DNA from: Mycolicibacterium porcinum
GTDB taxonomy: Bacteria; Actinomycetota; Actinomycetes; Mycobacteriales; Mycobacteriaceae
NCBI GenBank assembly: GCA_002086835.1
Contig: MVIG01000002.1
Location: 1 to 64,000, forward strand
DNA: 64,000 nucleotides
Direction: 5' to 3'
Shown: one piece after another, positions 33,322 to 41,326 of the stretch
Numbering within the stretch: the first letter of the stretch is position 1
How the letters are laid out: each line of letters opens with the position of its first letter
Notes under the pieces: generated by a model
The model's input: the letters and a program-made list of their open reading frames with translations, nothing else
What the model was told of the DNA's origin: nothing
Databases searched by the model: none
Made by a program: the position numbers and the translations under genes

Positions 33322-34178
33322 CGGGCCGCCGCCGGCAGGTAGAAGCTGGGCGTCAGATCCTCTTCTCGGGCGGCCAACCGGTACTCATCCAAATCGTCGT
33401 CGTCCCAGCCCTCTTCGCGAAGAATCGCCTCGTCGGTATAGAAGTGTCCGGTGCACATCGCGGCGGGTCGGGTGATCAACGCGTGCACTGCATCAGACAT
33501 GATCTGCGGGTTGCGCGCCTGAGCGCGCACTGCCGCCTCACCCAAAGCGACCATCATTCCGGTGCTCGCGATGGTGGTGGACGGCCACACCGAGTTCACC
33601 GCAATTGGCACCTCGGCGAATTCGTCGGCCCAGCCGAGGGTGAGCAGGCTTTCGGCGTACTTGCCAACGGTGTGTCCGACGTGGGCGCCCACCCACCGGG
33701 CCTCCAGGCTCAGCGGGGGAGAAATGTTGACCACGTGCGCATTCGACGACCGGCGCAGGTGCGGCAAGGCGGCCTGGGTAACCGCAAACGGCCCTTCGAC
33801 GTTTATCTCCAACAGGCGGCGCAGGTTCTTTGGCGGCAGGCTCTCGGTCGGTCGCAGGTCCAGAGCACCGGCGTTGTTGATCACGACGTCGATGCCGCCG
33901 AACGCTTCGGCGGCCGCCTCGATGGCTGAGGTCACCGCGGCGGCATCCCGCACATCGCAGGCCAGCGGCAATGCCCGGCCTCCGGCACGCTGCACGGCGT
34001 CCGCGGTCTCGGCCAGGGTGCCTGCGATCTTCGGGTTGGGCTTCTCGGTTTTGGCCAGCAATGCCACCGCCGCGCCGTCCTCCGCGGCGCGCACCGCGAT
34101 GGCGGCGCCGATGCCGCGGCTGGCGCCGGTCACCACGACGACGCAGTCCCCGAGACTTCGGGGAGCAGGAATGCTCAC
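33318..34178 (-). CDS. SDR, HSDL2-like (hydroxysteroid dehydrogenase-like 2)
   Basis: 286 aa from GTG 34178, with AAGGAC ~10 nt upstream. It has VVVVTGASRGIGAAIAVRAA and the longer cofactor loop AKTEKPNPKIAGTL that marks HSDL2-type SDRs, SPPLSLEARWVGAHVGHTVGK in the active-site region and a tail EAILREEGWDDDDLDEYRL. At the YxxxK place it reads HTVGK, so the Tyr is His while Lys is kept. HSDL2-like proteins act in lipid or terpenoid metabolism, but their reaction is poorly defined. First gene of the operon with the FadE pair; the shared AT-rich element lies ~45 bp before its start. Confidence 0.78.
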   Translation of the reverse strand: MSIPAPRSLGDCVVVVTGASRGIGAAIAVRAAEDGAAVALLAKTEKPNPKIAGTLAETADAVQRAGGRALPLACDVRDAAAVTSAIEAAAEAFGGIDVVINNAGALDLRPTESLPPKNLRRLLEINVEGPFAVTQAALPHLRRSSNAHVVNISPPLSLEARWVGAHVGHTVGKYAESLLTLGWADEFAEVPIAVNSVWPSTTIASTGMMVALGEAAVRAQARNPQIMSDAVHALITRPAAMCTGHFYTDEAILREEGWDDDDLDEYRLAAREEDLTPSFYLPAAAR

Positions 34179-34222
34179 AGTCCAGTTGTCCTTCCGCCCA
34201 CACTCGGCCATACACTTGAATG

Positions 34223-34238
34223 CTATAACTATATAGCT
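34223..34238 (-). promoter_or_regulatory. Shared AT-rich promoter element, copy 2
   Basis: CTATAACTATATAGCT on the plus strand, identical over 16 bp to the copy at 61844-61859. It sits midway between divergent operons (about 45 bp from either start) and contains the dyad CTATA-ACTA-TATAG. Confidence 0.6.
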
Positions 34239-34284
34239 CATTAGTTGGCTGCTGCAGCGCGGCCACCGACCAAAGTGAGGCGCT

Positions 34285-35511
34285 ATGACACAGGTCGCCG
34301 CGATCGGCACCTACCTGCCGCCATGGACCGTCCGCGAACGGAGGGTGAAAGGGCCCGACGAGGACGCTCTGACCATGGCAGTCGCCGCCGGGCGGGCTGC
34401 TGACCCGGATGCCACCGCACATCAGGTGGTGCTGGTGACGCGCGACTTCCCGTTGCTGGAAGGAGGTAACGGAGCGGTGCTATTAGCGGGGCTGTCGCTG
34501 CCCGCCGATGTGGCGGTCAGCGAAGTGCTGGGTGGAGCACCGGCGGTCCTCGACCAGATCCTCGGAGCGGCCGAGGGCACCCTGGTCATCGCCGCAGACG
34601 ATGCATCGGTCGCCGGGGCGGCAGCGGTCTTGATCGGAACAGAAGGCGCCGGCGTGGCGCCAGTTGCTCGGCAGACCCGCAGCCTGCCCACGACCGTGCG
34701 CGCTGAGGACGGCATCCGTCACCACTACGGTGACCCCCGGTTGCAACGGGAAGTCGGAGTCAAGTCGACTGTCGCCCGATTGGGGCTGGACAACTCCCAG
34801 GCGGTTGCGGCCGTCGTTGGAGTGAAGGCCAGAGAGCTCGGCTGCGGCGTCGATGTCACCACTGCGACCGAAGACCCGATCTCGTCGGCCTCAGGAGTCA
34901 TCCGGGCACTGGCCGACCTCATCGAGAAGGGTCGGGCGGGCGGTCTGTTGCTGGCCGTCGAGCAATCGAGTGTGACGGCAGCCCACCTGACCCTGCGTGG
35001 TGGCTCAGCCAAGACCCCGACTGTCACTCGTGACGAGGCCCCGGCGCGGGAGCTGCCGAAGTTCCGCACCGCCGACGGCAATGGCATTCCGATTTCGCTG
35101 CCCGCCTACGCCCGCGCGTTCGAACCCAAGTTGCGCTGGGAGGCGGCAGTATTCGACGAACGGCCCGGAATCGACACCGCACCGCAGTTCCCGCCGCGCG
35201 CTCGTGTCGACGACGATGGTGAGCTGATCGCCGGTTACCGGCTGGAACCGTTGCCGCGCAGGGGAACCGTGTACACCCAGACCACCATTCGGATCCCGGT
35301 ACCGGACCTGCCCAGTCCATACTCGATCGCCGTCGTCCAGCTCGACGGCAGCCCCGTGCGGGTGCTGATGAAGGTCACCGGTGTCCCGGCGGGGGAGGCC
35401 ACCGTCGGTCAGACCGGAGTGGTGGTGCTACGCAAGATCGCCGACCGCGCCGGCGTACCCGATTACGGATACGCGTTCTACCCTGCGACACCCGAGGGAG
35501 CTCAAGCATGA
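34285..35511 (+). CDS. Thiolase/HMG-CoA-synthase-like domain fused to a DUF35 OB-fold domain
   Basis: 408 aa. The N-terminal ~270 residues resemble a degenerate thiolase-superfamily (HMG-CoA synthase/ketoacyl synthase III-like) protein: GTYLPPWTVRERRV at the start and HHYGDPRLQREVGVKST. No Cys stands where the nucleophile would be (VTRDFPLLEGGNG / LGGAPAVLDQI). The C-terminal ~100 residues are a DUF35 OB-fold (TVYTQTTIRIPVPDLPSPYSIAVVQLDG). DUF35 proteins bind thiolase-like enzymes, as ChsH2 binds the aldolase Ltp2 in cholesterol side-chain cleavage. Coupled by ATGA to the SCP2-type thiolase that follows, so the two probably form one complex. Confidence 0.78.
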   Translation: MTQVAAIGTYLPPWTVRERRVKGPDEDALTMAVAAGRAADPDATAHQVVLVTRDFPLLEGGNGAVLLAGLSLPADVAVSEVLGGAPAVLDQILGAAEGTLVIAADDASVAGAAAVLIGTEGAGVAPVARQTRSLPTTVRAEDGIRHHYGDPRLQREVGVKSTVARLGLDNSQAVAAVVGVKARELGCGVDVTTATEDPISSASGVIRALADLIEKGRAGGLLLAVEQSSVTAAHLTLRGGSAKTPTVTRDEAPARELPKFRTADGNGIPISLPAYARAFEPKLRWEAAVFDERPGIDTAPQFPPRARVDDDGELIAGYRLEPLPRRGTVYTQTTIRIPVPDLPSPYSIAVVQLDGSPVRVLMKVTGVPAGEATVGQTGVVVLRKIADRAGVPDYGYAFYPATPEGAQA

Positions 35512-36668
35512 GAAGAGTCGCCATGGTCGGGGCGGGGATGACCCCGTTCGCCGAGCACTTCGCGCTCGGCATCAAGGACCTGGTCCCGATGGCCTACGCC
35601 GAGTGCGTCGCCAACGTCGACAAGGGCATCAAGAAGTCGGACATCGAGGCCGCCTGGTTCGGTGAGCTGTCCACCACCGACGGATTCCCGTCGGGCATCC
35701 TGGCCGACACCCTCGACCTCACCGACATCCCGGTCAGCCGCGTCGAAAATGCCTGCGCCACCGGCAATGACGCGATCCGTAACGGTACCTTGGCGATCGC
35801 CTCGGGACTTTATGACGTGGTGCTCGTGGTCGGTGCCGATAAGGTCCGGGAGACGGCGTCCAACACTACGTTCTGGGACTGGGCGGCTATGACCCGCGAC
35901 AACGCCTGGGACTATCCGTTGGGGCTGGTCGCGCCCGCCAACTTCGCACTGCACGTCAATCGGTACCTGCACGAGTCGCAGGCAACGAAGGAGCACATGG
36001 CAATGGTGGCGGTGAAGAACCACTTCCACGCCTTGAACAACCCGAAAGCGCAACTGCGGTATGAGATCACCGTCGAGCAGGCACTGTCCGCGCCGATCGT
36101 GGTGGAGCCGTTCGGTCTGTATGATTGCACCCCGCAGAGCGACGGCGCAGCAGCGGTCATCCTCGCCGCCGAGGAGGTCGCGGCCCGCTACACCGACCGA
36201 CCGGTCTGGGTGCGTGGTGTCGGTTTGGGCATGGATCGGGTGATGCATCAGCACAAGACCGATATGACGACCTTCCCCCCGACGGTGCGTGCCGCGAAGG
36301 CCGCGATGGGCATGGCAGGCGTGACACCCCGCGACATCGACGTGGCCGAGGTCCACGACTGCTTCACCGGGGTCGAACTGATCAGTTACGAGGATCTCGG
36401 TTTCGCCGAGCGCTTCGAGGCGTACAAACTGGTGGAGGCGCGTGAACACTACGTTGGTGGGGCGATGCCGATCAATCCCAGCGGTGGCTTGAAAGCCAAG
36501 GGCCACCCACCGGGCGCTACCGGCGTCGCCCAATGCTACGAACTGTTCAACCAACTCCGCGGTGAAGCCGAGAATCAAGTAGATGGAGCGCGAGTCGCCT
36601 TGGCGCACAACATCGGTGGCCCCACCGCGGTCTCCGCGGTCACCATCCTTTCCAACGAGAAGAACTGA
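35508..36668 (+). CDS. SCP2/SCPx-type thiolase or aldolase
   Basis: 386 aa. It has VENACATGNDAIRNG (nucleophile Cys ~ residue 83), VAEVHDCFTGVELI, GGLKAKGHPPGATGVAQ and HNIGGPTAVSAV, the SCPx thiolase series. The second catalytic Cys of classic thiolases is absent from HNIGGP, as is usual for this branch. Members either cleave 3-ketoacyl-CoA or, in complex with DUF35 proteins, perform retro-aldol cleavage of branched side chains. The DUF35 fusion encoded just upstream (ATGA) makes the second role worth testing. Next comes a crotonase, 11 bp downstream. Confidence 0.87.
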   Translation: MRRVAMVGAGMTPFAEHFALGIKDLVPMAYAECVANVDKGIKKSDIEAAWFGELSTTDGFPSGILADTLDLTDIPVSRVENACATGNDAIRNGTLAIASGLYDVVLVVGADKVRETASNTTFWDWAAMTRDNAWDYPLGLVAPANFALHVNRYLHESQATKEHMAMVAVKNHFHALNNPKAQLRYEITVEQALSAPIVVEPFGLYDCTPQSDGAAAVILAAEEVAARYTDRPVWVRGVGLGMDRVMHQHKTDMTTFPPTVRAAKAAMGMAGVTPRDIDVAEVHDCFTGVELISYEDLGFAERFEAYKLVEAREHYVGGAMPINPSGGLKAKGHPPGATGVAQCYELFNQLRGEAENQVDGARVALAHNIGGPTAVSAVTILSNEKN

Positions 36669-36679
36669 CAGGACATCAC

Positions 36680-37489
36680 ATGACGACTTCTGAGATCGCG
36701 ACGCTGGCCGGCTACGAGCAGTTCGCCCCGTGGCTGCTGGTGGAGAAGCGCGGCAACGTCCACGTCGTGAGCATCAACCGCCCCGAGGCGCTCAACGCCG
36801 TGACCGAGGAGGTGCACCATGCGTTCGCCACTATCTGGCGGGTGCTCGAGGCCGACGATGACGTGCGCGCAGTGGTGACCACCGGTGTGGGCAAGGCGTT
36901 CTCGGCCGGTGGGGACATGGTGATGTTCGGGCGCCTGATCGAGGACGAGGTGGCGCGCTCATTTCAGATCCACGAGGCGCGGACCGTCTTCCTCGAGGTG
37001 ATCAACTTCCCGAAGCCCTTGGTGTCCGCTGTCAACGGGCCGGCAGTGGGGTTGGGCTGCTCGATCGCCCTGCTGTCTGATCTGCTGGTGATGGGGGAGA
37101 ACAGCTATTTGGCCGACCCTCATGTCGCGGTCGGGCTGACCGCCGGTGACGGCGGCGCGGCGATGCTGCCCCTACTGGTCGGAATGATGAAGGCCAAGGA
37201 ATATGTGCTGCTTGGTGATCGGATCACCGCGCCCATCGCGGAGAAACTCAATCTGGTCACCAAGGTGGTCAGTGATGACGCGGTGCTCGATGAGGCGCTG
37301 GCGCTCGGCGAGCGACTGGCCGCCTTGCCGCCGCAGGCTCTGCGGTCGTCGAAGGTGGCGCTCAACATGCACCTGTCGCGCGCGGCGCACGGTGTACTCG
37401 AGTACGCACTGGCTGAGGAACTGACGTCGTTCTCGACACCGGAGTTCAAAGAACGGGTCGCGGCCTTCAGAGCGCGCTCCAAGAAGTAA
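36680..37489 (+). CDS. Enoyl-CoA hydratase/isomerase (crotonase) family protein
   Basis: 269 aa. Family signals are VHVVSINRPEALNAVTEEVH, VVTTGVGKAFSAGGDMVMFG, NGPAVGLGCSIALLSDLLVM and YLADPHVAVGLTAGDGGAAMLPLLVG. The VGLTAGDGGA segment carries Asp where other crotonases often have Glu, which occurs in hydrolase/isomerase variants. Third gene of the operon with the DUF35 fusion and SCP2-type thiolase; it probably supplies the hydroxyacyl-CoA that the thiolase/aldolase cleaves. ATG 36680 has CAGGAC upstream. Ends 10 bp before the convergent thioesterase stop. Confidence 0.87.
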   Translation: MTTSEIATLAGYEQFAPWLLVEKRGNVHVVSINRPEALNAVTEEVHHAFATIWRVLEADDDVRAVVTTGVGKAFSAGGDMVMFGRLIEDEVARSFQIHEARTVFLEVINFPKPLVSAVNGPAVGLGCSIALLSDLLVMGENSYLADPHVAVGLTAGDGGAAMLPLLVGMMKAKEYVLLGDRITAPIAEKLNLVTKVVSDDAVLDEALALGERLAALPPQALRSSKVALNMHLSRAAHGVLEYALAEELTSFSTPEFKERVAAFRARSKK

Positions 37490-37498
37490 AGCCTCGGG

Positions 37499-38323
37499 TC
37501 AACGGTAGGCGGTCACCCGTGCGGTGATCGCCACCTTGCCATCGTCACCGATGGCCTGCGCGTCGCCGACGCCGGTGTTGCGGCCCACACGTAAGGGGGC
37601 GCCCACGTAGCGCGACTGGGCCCCTGCGAAGAACGGCCGCAGGAAGTTCACCCGCAGGGAGCCGGTCCGCAATCCGCCGTCGGGGCTGTTGATCGCCGCG
37701 GAGGCGGCGAGTTCGAGACCGGCCGCTGCCACGCCACCGTGCACGATGCCGATGTCGTTGTTCAGATTGGGATCCACCAGCTGCCCCAGCGGCACCTGGC
37801 CGTCCGCCTTCGGGCGGACCTCCAGCGCCATCAGGTCCGACAGGGTGGTCTCGGCCGACCGCCGCAACGTCTCCGGTGGCCGTTTGATGAGAACACCGTC
37901 TGCCGGAATGAAAAACGACCGCACCGTGCCGCCGCCGATGATGGTTCCGCGATAGGTCAGGGTGCAGATCGACAGGGAGGTCGCGCCTGTCGAGCCCAAA
38001 GTGCGGGCACTGGCAATGACCGGTCCGTCGAGATCTCCGGTGTCATCGGGGCTGATCTCCACCGACAACTCTGAGGAGACGGTCCACTGACCATTGGGGC
38101 GGCGGTAGTGGTTGACCATCCCGCCCGCGGCGTCGACCAAAACGGCCAAGGGGCCGATGGTCGGCACCCCGGTGACGGGATTGCGGAAGCGATTCATCGG
38201 CATCGAGAACGTGACTGTGGCTTCGTTCTCGTCGCTCGCCAGGCACTCGATGCCGAATCGGACCTGAATCGAGTCCGGCGTCTCAAGGTCGTACTCGGTG
38301 ATCCGATCGTCTACGCCGGTCAT
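37499..38323 (-). CDS. Double-hotdog acyl-CoA thioesterase-like protein (PaaI-type)
   Basis: 274 aa from ATG 38323, which overlaps the GntR stop (ATGA). Two hotdog halves are visible: one with GVPTIGPLAVLVDAAGGMVNHYR (~50-75) and one with LNNDIGIVHGGVAAAGLELAASAAI (~200-225). The GIVHGG motif with Asp/His is typical of PaaI-like thioesterases. It may hydrolyse stalled acyl-CoAs and so free CoA. Cotranscription with the regulator suggests it helps set effector level. The substrate is unknown. Confidence 0.78.
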   Translation of the reverse strand: MTGVDDRITEYDLETPDSIQVRFGIECLASDENEATVTFSMPMNRFRNPVTGVPTIGPLAVLVDAAGGMVNHYRRPNGQWTVSSELSVEISPDDTGDLDGPVIASARTLGSTGATSLSICTLTYRGTIIGGGTVRSFFIPADGVLIKRPPETLRRSAETTLSDLMALEVRPKADGQVPLGQLVDPNLNNDIGIVHGGVAAAGLELAASAAINSPDGGLRTGSLRVNFLRPFFAGAQSRYVGAPLRVGRNTGVGDAQAIGDDGKVAITARVTAYR

Positions 38324-39060
38324 TCGAGAAGATCGACGACAGTGGACAATTCGGATCCGGACAACACGAACTCCTCGGCCTTCTGCAGATGCTTCTTCCA
38401 CAGTTCGCCGGCTTTTTCCGCGTCGCCCGCTTTGATCATGTCCAGCACCATCCGGTGTGTCTTGGCTGAGCGGCGGACGGCTTGTTCGGCGCGGGCGCCT
38501 TTTGTGGGCTGCAACGAGCGGTTGGCCTTCTCGATGATGTGGTGCAGCATGTCGCTGACGATCTGCAGCGTGGCGTTGCCTGACAAGCGCGAAACTGCGG
38601 CATGGAAATCGGTTAGCTGATCGACGGCGTCGCTGCCCGGTTCCAACTGCGATTCGCGTTCGACGATCTGCTCGAGCTCGGCGATCACTTTGGGGTCGCG
38701 GTCCTTGGCCAACTGCTCGACCATCGGAACTTCGAGGGTGACCCGCGCATCGTAGACATCTTTGACGGTGACGCCCTCGTATTCGAGGATCAGCCCAGCG
38801 TAGCGGGCCAATGTCTCACGCTGCGGACGGGTCACCCGGGCACCGCCGCGCACACCGCGCTGAACCTGGATCAGGGACTCCGATTCGAGCACGCGGAACG
38901 CTTCGCGCAGGGTCGGTCGCGATACGCCGAAGCGTTCCATCAGTTCGGACTCCGGGGGCAGCATCGTGCCCTCGGTGATCTCACCTCTGATGAACATCCG
39001 GCGGAGCACCGTGGCCACCCGATCGGCCATCTTGGGCTCCCGAAGACTGGTGACCTCCAT
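38320..39060 (-). CDS. GntR-family regulator, FadR subfamily (FCD domain)
   Basis: 246 aa from ATG 39060, with GGAGG 5 nt upstream. Winged HTH ~10-75 (RVATVLRRMFIRGEITEGTMLP and RFGVSRPTLREAFRVLESESLIQVQRG), then an FCD domain with DFHAAVSRLSGNATLQIVSD and MLHHIIEKANR, the His-rich ligand pocket. It is closely similar in layout to the regulator at 9469-10251. Lying in the middle of the catabolic cluster and having a copy of the shared AT-rich element before its own start, it is the best candidate for the protein that binds that element. The effector is probably an acyl-CoA or acid of the pathway. Confidence 0.87.
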   Translation of the reverse strand: MEVTSLREPKMADRVATVLRRMFIRGEITEGTMLPPESELMERFGVSRPTLREAFRVLESESLIQVQRGVRGGARVTRPQRETLARYAGLILEYEGVTVKDVYDARVTLEVPMVEQLAKDRDPKVIAELEQIVERESQLEPGSDAVDQLTDFHAAVSRLSGNATLQIVSDMLHHIIEKANRSLQPTKGARAEQAVRRSAKTHRMVLDMIKAGDAEKAGELWKKHLQKAEEFVLSGSELSTVVDLLE

Positions 39061-39093
39061 TGCAACCTCCACCGCTCGTGCAAAGCTTCAATC

Positions 39094-39117
39094 CGTTAAC
39101 TATTTTGCAGGTTAACC
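39094..39117 (-). promoter_or_regulatory. Shared AT-rich promoter element, copy 3, with GTTAAC repeats
   Basis: GTTAACTATTTTGCAGGTTAAC: on the minus strand it contains TGCAAAATAGTTAAC, matching the shared element, between two GTTAAC sites. It lies ~35 bp before the GntR start, as expected of autoregulation. Confidence 0.45.
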
Positions 39118-39179
39118 GAATCCTCGAACCGATCCGGGGATACGCGGCCTGCCAGTGACCAAGATCATCACCGCCATCG

Positions 39180-40322
39180 TCAATATCCCATGGCTCGTCC
39201 CATGAGATCTTTCATGATCTCGGTGGTGCCTGCGTAGAGTCGCTGGACCCGCGAGTCGCGCCACAGCCGGGCCACCTCGTACTCGTTGATGTAGCCATAT
39301 CCGCCGTACAGCTGGAGGCAGCGGTCGATGATCTCCCACTGGACCTCGGAGGTCCACCACTTCAGACCCGCGGCGTCCTGGTCGCTCAGGGTGCCGTCGT
39401 TGACCGAGAGCACGCACTGATCGAGGTAGGTCTGAGCCGCGTCCAGCTTGGTCTGCATCTCGGCCAGGAAATGCCGGTTGACCTGAAACTTGCCGATCGG
39501 CTGACCGAACGCGGTGCGCTCCAGGGCGTAGGCCTTGGTCAGGTCGAGTGCGCGACGAGCGGCGGGCAGCGCATAACAGGCCACGCCGACGCGTTCGCTG
39601 GGGAGGTTCGACACCAGGTGGTAGAAGCCGCGGTTGAGTTCACCGACCAGGTTTTCCTTCGGTACCTTGACGTCCTCGAAGAAGAGCTCGGCGGTATCGG
39701 CGGAGTACTGGCCGATCTTGTCGAGCTTGCGGCCGCGGGAGAACCCCTCCATGCCGTCTTCGATCATCAGCAGGCTGATGCCCTTGTGCCCCGCTGAGGG
39801 GTCGGTCTTGACGGCGGTCAGCACGAGCTTGGACAGCAGGCCGTTGCTGATGAACGTCTTCTGGCCGTTGACCACCCAGTGGTCACCCTCGTCGCGGGCC
39901 GTGGTTTTGATGCCGGCAAGATCCGATCCGGCTGCGGGTTCGGACATCGCGATGGAACCGATGTATTCGCCGGCGATGAACTTGGGCAACCACCGTTCTT
40001 TTTGTTCTTCGGTGGTGAGTTTCTGCAGGTAAGGCATCAGAATGTCGTTCTGCACGCCCAGGCCGATCCCGACCGAACCGGTACCGAACATCTCTTCGGA
40101 GATGATCTGGTTGAACCGGAAGTCCTTGACTCCAAGGCCCCCATAGCGCTCGTCGAACTCCCAGCCGATCAAACCGTGCTCGCCCGCGGCCAACCAGGCT
40201 TCCCGGCTGACCTTGCCGTCGCGTTCCCATTTCTCGACATTCGGTACGCATTCGCGCTCGAAGAACTCCCGCGCGGTTGCCCGGAAGTCATCGTGAACCT
40301 CTTCGAATATGTTGCGGCGCAT
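39180..40322 (-). CDS. Acyl-CoA dehydrogenase, stand-alone long-chain type
   Basis: 380 aa of standard FadE length with all parts: GWEFDERYGGLGVKDF, GSIAMSEPAAGSDLAGIKT, WVVNGQKTFISNGLLS, LPSERVGVACYALPAAR (Glu position used by LCAD/IVD-type enzymes), ERTAFGQPIGKFQVNRHFLAEM and the C-terminal QLYGGYGYINEYEVARLWRD. The terminal YAGTTEI has Ala where medium-chain enzymes carry the catalytic Glu, so the SER Glu is the likely base. It probably acts as a homotetramer. Lies 23 bp downstream of the paired FadEs in the same operon. Confidence 0.9.
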   Translation of the reverse strand: MRRNIFEEVHDDFRATAREFFERECVPNVEKWERDGKVSREAWLAAGEHGLIGWEFDERYGGLGVKDFRFNQIISEEMFGTGSVGIGLGVQNDILMPYLQKLTTEEQKERWLPKFIAGEYIGSIAMSEPAAGSDLAGIKTTARDEGDHWVVNGQKTFISNGLLSKLVLTAVKTDPSAGHKGISLLMIEDGMEGFSRGRKLDKIGQYSADTAELFFEDVKVPKENLVGELNRGFYHLVSNLPSERVGVACYALPAARRALDLTKAYALERTAFGQPIGKFQVNRHFLAEMQTKLDAAQTYLDQCVLSVNDGTLSDQDAAGLKWWTSEVQWEIIDRCLQLYGGYGYINEYEVARLWRDSRVQRLYAGTTEIMKDLMGRAMGY

Positions 40323-40345
40323 GTAATTTCTCTCTGCTCGGCCGA

Positions 40346-41326
40346 TCAGTTGGCCCAGGTGACGACCGCGGGTAGCGCGCGACCGGGGGCATAGGTCTCG
40401 AACAGCCGGTCACCGAGGAGTGACTCAAGCTGATCGTGCGAACCGCACAACGCGTCCGCCTGGAATCCGCGTGCGACGTAGCGGTGCAAATCGTGCTCAG
40501 CGGTCAGCCCGATCGCGCCGCATACCTGTAGGGCCACATCGCTGACCGTGCGATGTGCTCGCCCGGCGGCGGCCTTAGCGGTCACTGCCGAGAGTTGGCC
40601 GCCGTAGCGCCACGACTCACCGAGCAGTGCCCGAGCTCCGGCGAGCACCGCCGAGGCGTCGGCCAATGCGTGCCGGGGAGACTGGAACGATCCGATGGGA
40701 CCGCCGAACTGTACGCGCACGCTGACGTGATCGACCGCGATGCTCAGCGCCTGCTCGGCAAGGGCCACCAGCTCGGTGGCCAGCGCCCGCTGTGCTGCCG
40801 CGAGCGCCTGGTTCCATTGCGCGGTGGCCTCGACCAGGGTGGTGGCGATCGGGCCGCTGACCCGCGTCCAGAACGTCGACGCATCAAAGGTGTCCAGCCG
40901 CTCACCGCGTAGCTTGGCGGCATCGAGCACACCGATGGACACCGAACCCGTCGGCCCCGGGACAGGGACCACCAGCCGGCCCTGCAACGGGCCCAGCACG
41001 ATGCCCGAGACATGACTCTCGTCGGAGCCGGGGAGATATCCGGGCGTCAGACCGGGCAGCAGGACGTGGTCGACAGGTCCATCGAGCAGTCCCACCAGTT
41101 CGGCCACCATGACGCGGTCAAGGCAGTCGGTGAGGGCCAGCGAGCGGCCCTGGGCGCGGAACAGTAGCTCGCAGGCCTCCACCGGATACTCGGCCTCGAT
41201 ATCCGACCAGCCCAGGTCGGCGAGCCGCGGGCCGATCGCCACGTGCTCGGGGGTGCGCTTGCCCGCCAGCTCGTCGAAGAGCCGGAATACCGCCTCCTCG
41301 ATCATGGGCCAGGATTCGTCGGTCAT
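40346..41326 (-). CDS. Acyl-CoA dehydrogenase family protein, probable non-catalytic partner subunit
   Basis: 326 aa from ATG 41326 (ATGA overlap). It is well below the usual ~380 aa. Retained features are VQFGGPIGSFQSPRHALADASAV and LQVCGAIGLTAEHDLHRYVARGF; the N-terminal half is weakly conserved and no catalytic Glu helix is seen. Same style as 31109-32179 and 56386-57534. Inferred to be the smaller partner of the FadE at 41323-42534 in an alpha2-beta2 enzyme. Confidence 0.82.
   Translation of the reverse strand: MTDESWPMIEEAVFRLFDELAGKRTPEHVAIGPRLADLGWSDIEAEYPVEACELLFRAQGRSLALTDCLDRVMVAELVGLLDGPVDHVLLPGLTPGYLPGSDESHVSGIVLGPLQGRLVVPVPGPTGSVSIGVLDAAKLRGERLDTFDASTFWTRVSGPIATTLVEATAQWNQALAAAQRALATELVALAEQALSIAVDHVSVRVQFGGPIGSFQSPRHALADASAVLAGARALLGESWRYGGQLSAVTAKAAAGRAHRTVSDVALQVCGAIGLTAEHDLHRYVARGFQADALCGSHDQLESLLGDRLFETYAPGRALPAVVTWAN

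Noticed and set aside
34223..34238. KstR2-type site in the divergent promoters
   Set aside because: The AT-rich element has no resemblance to the AAGCAAG...CTTGCTT pattern.
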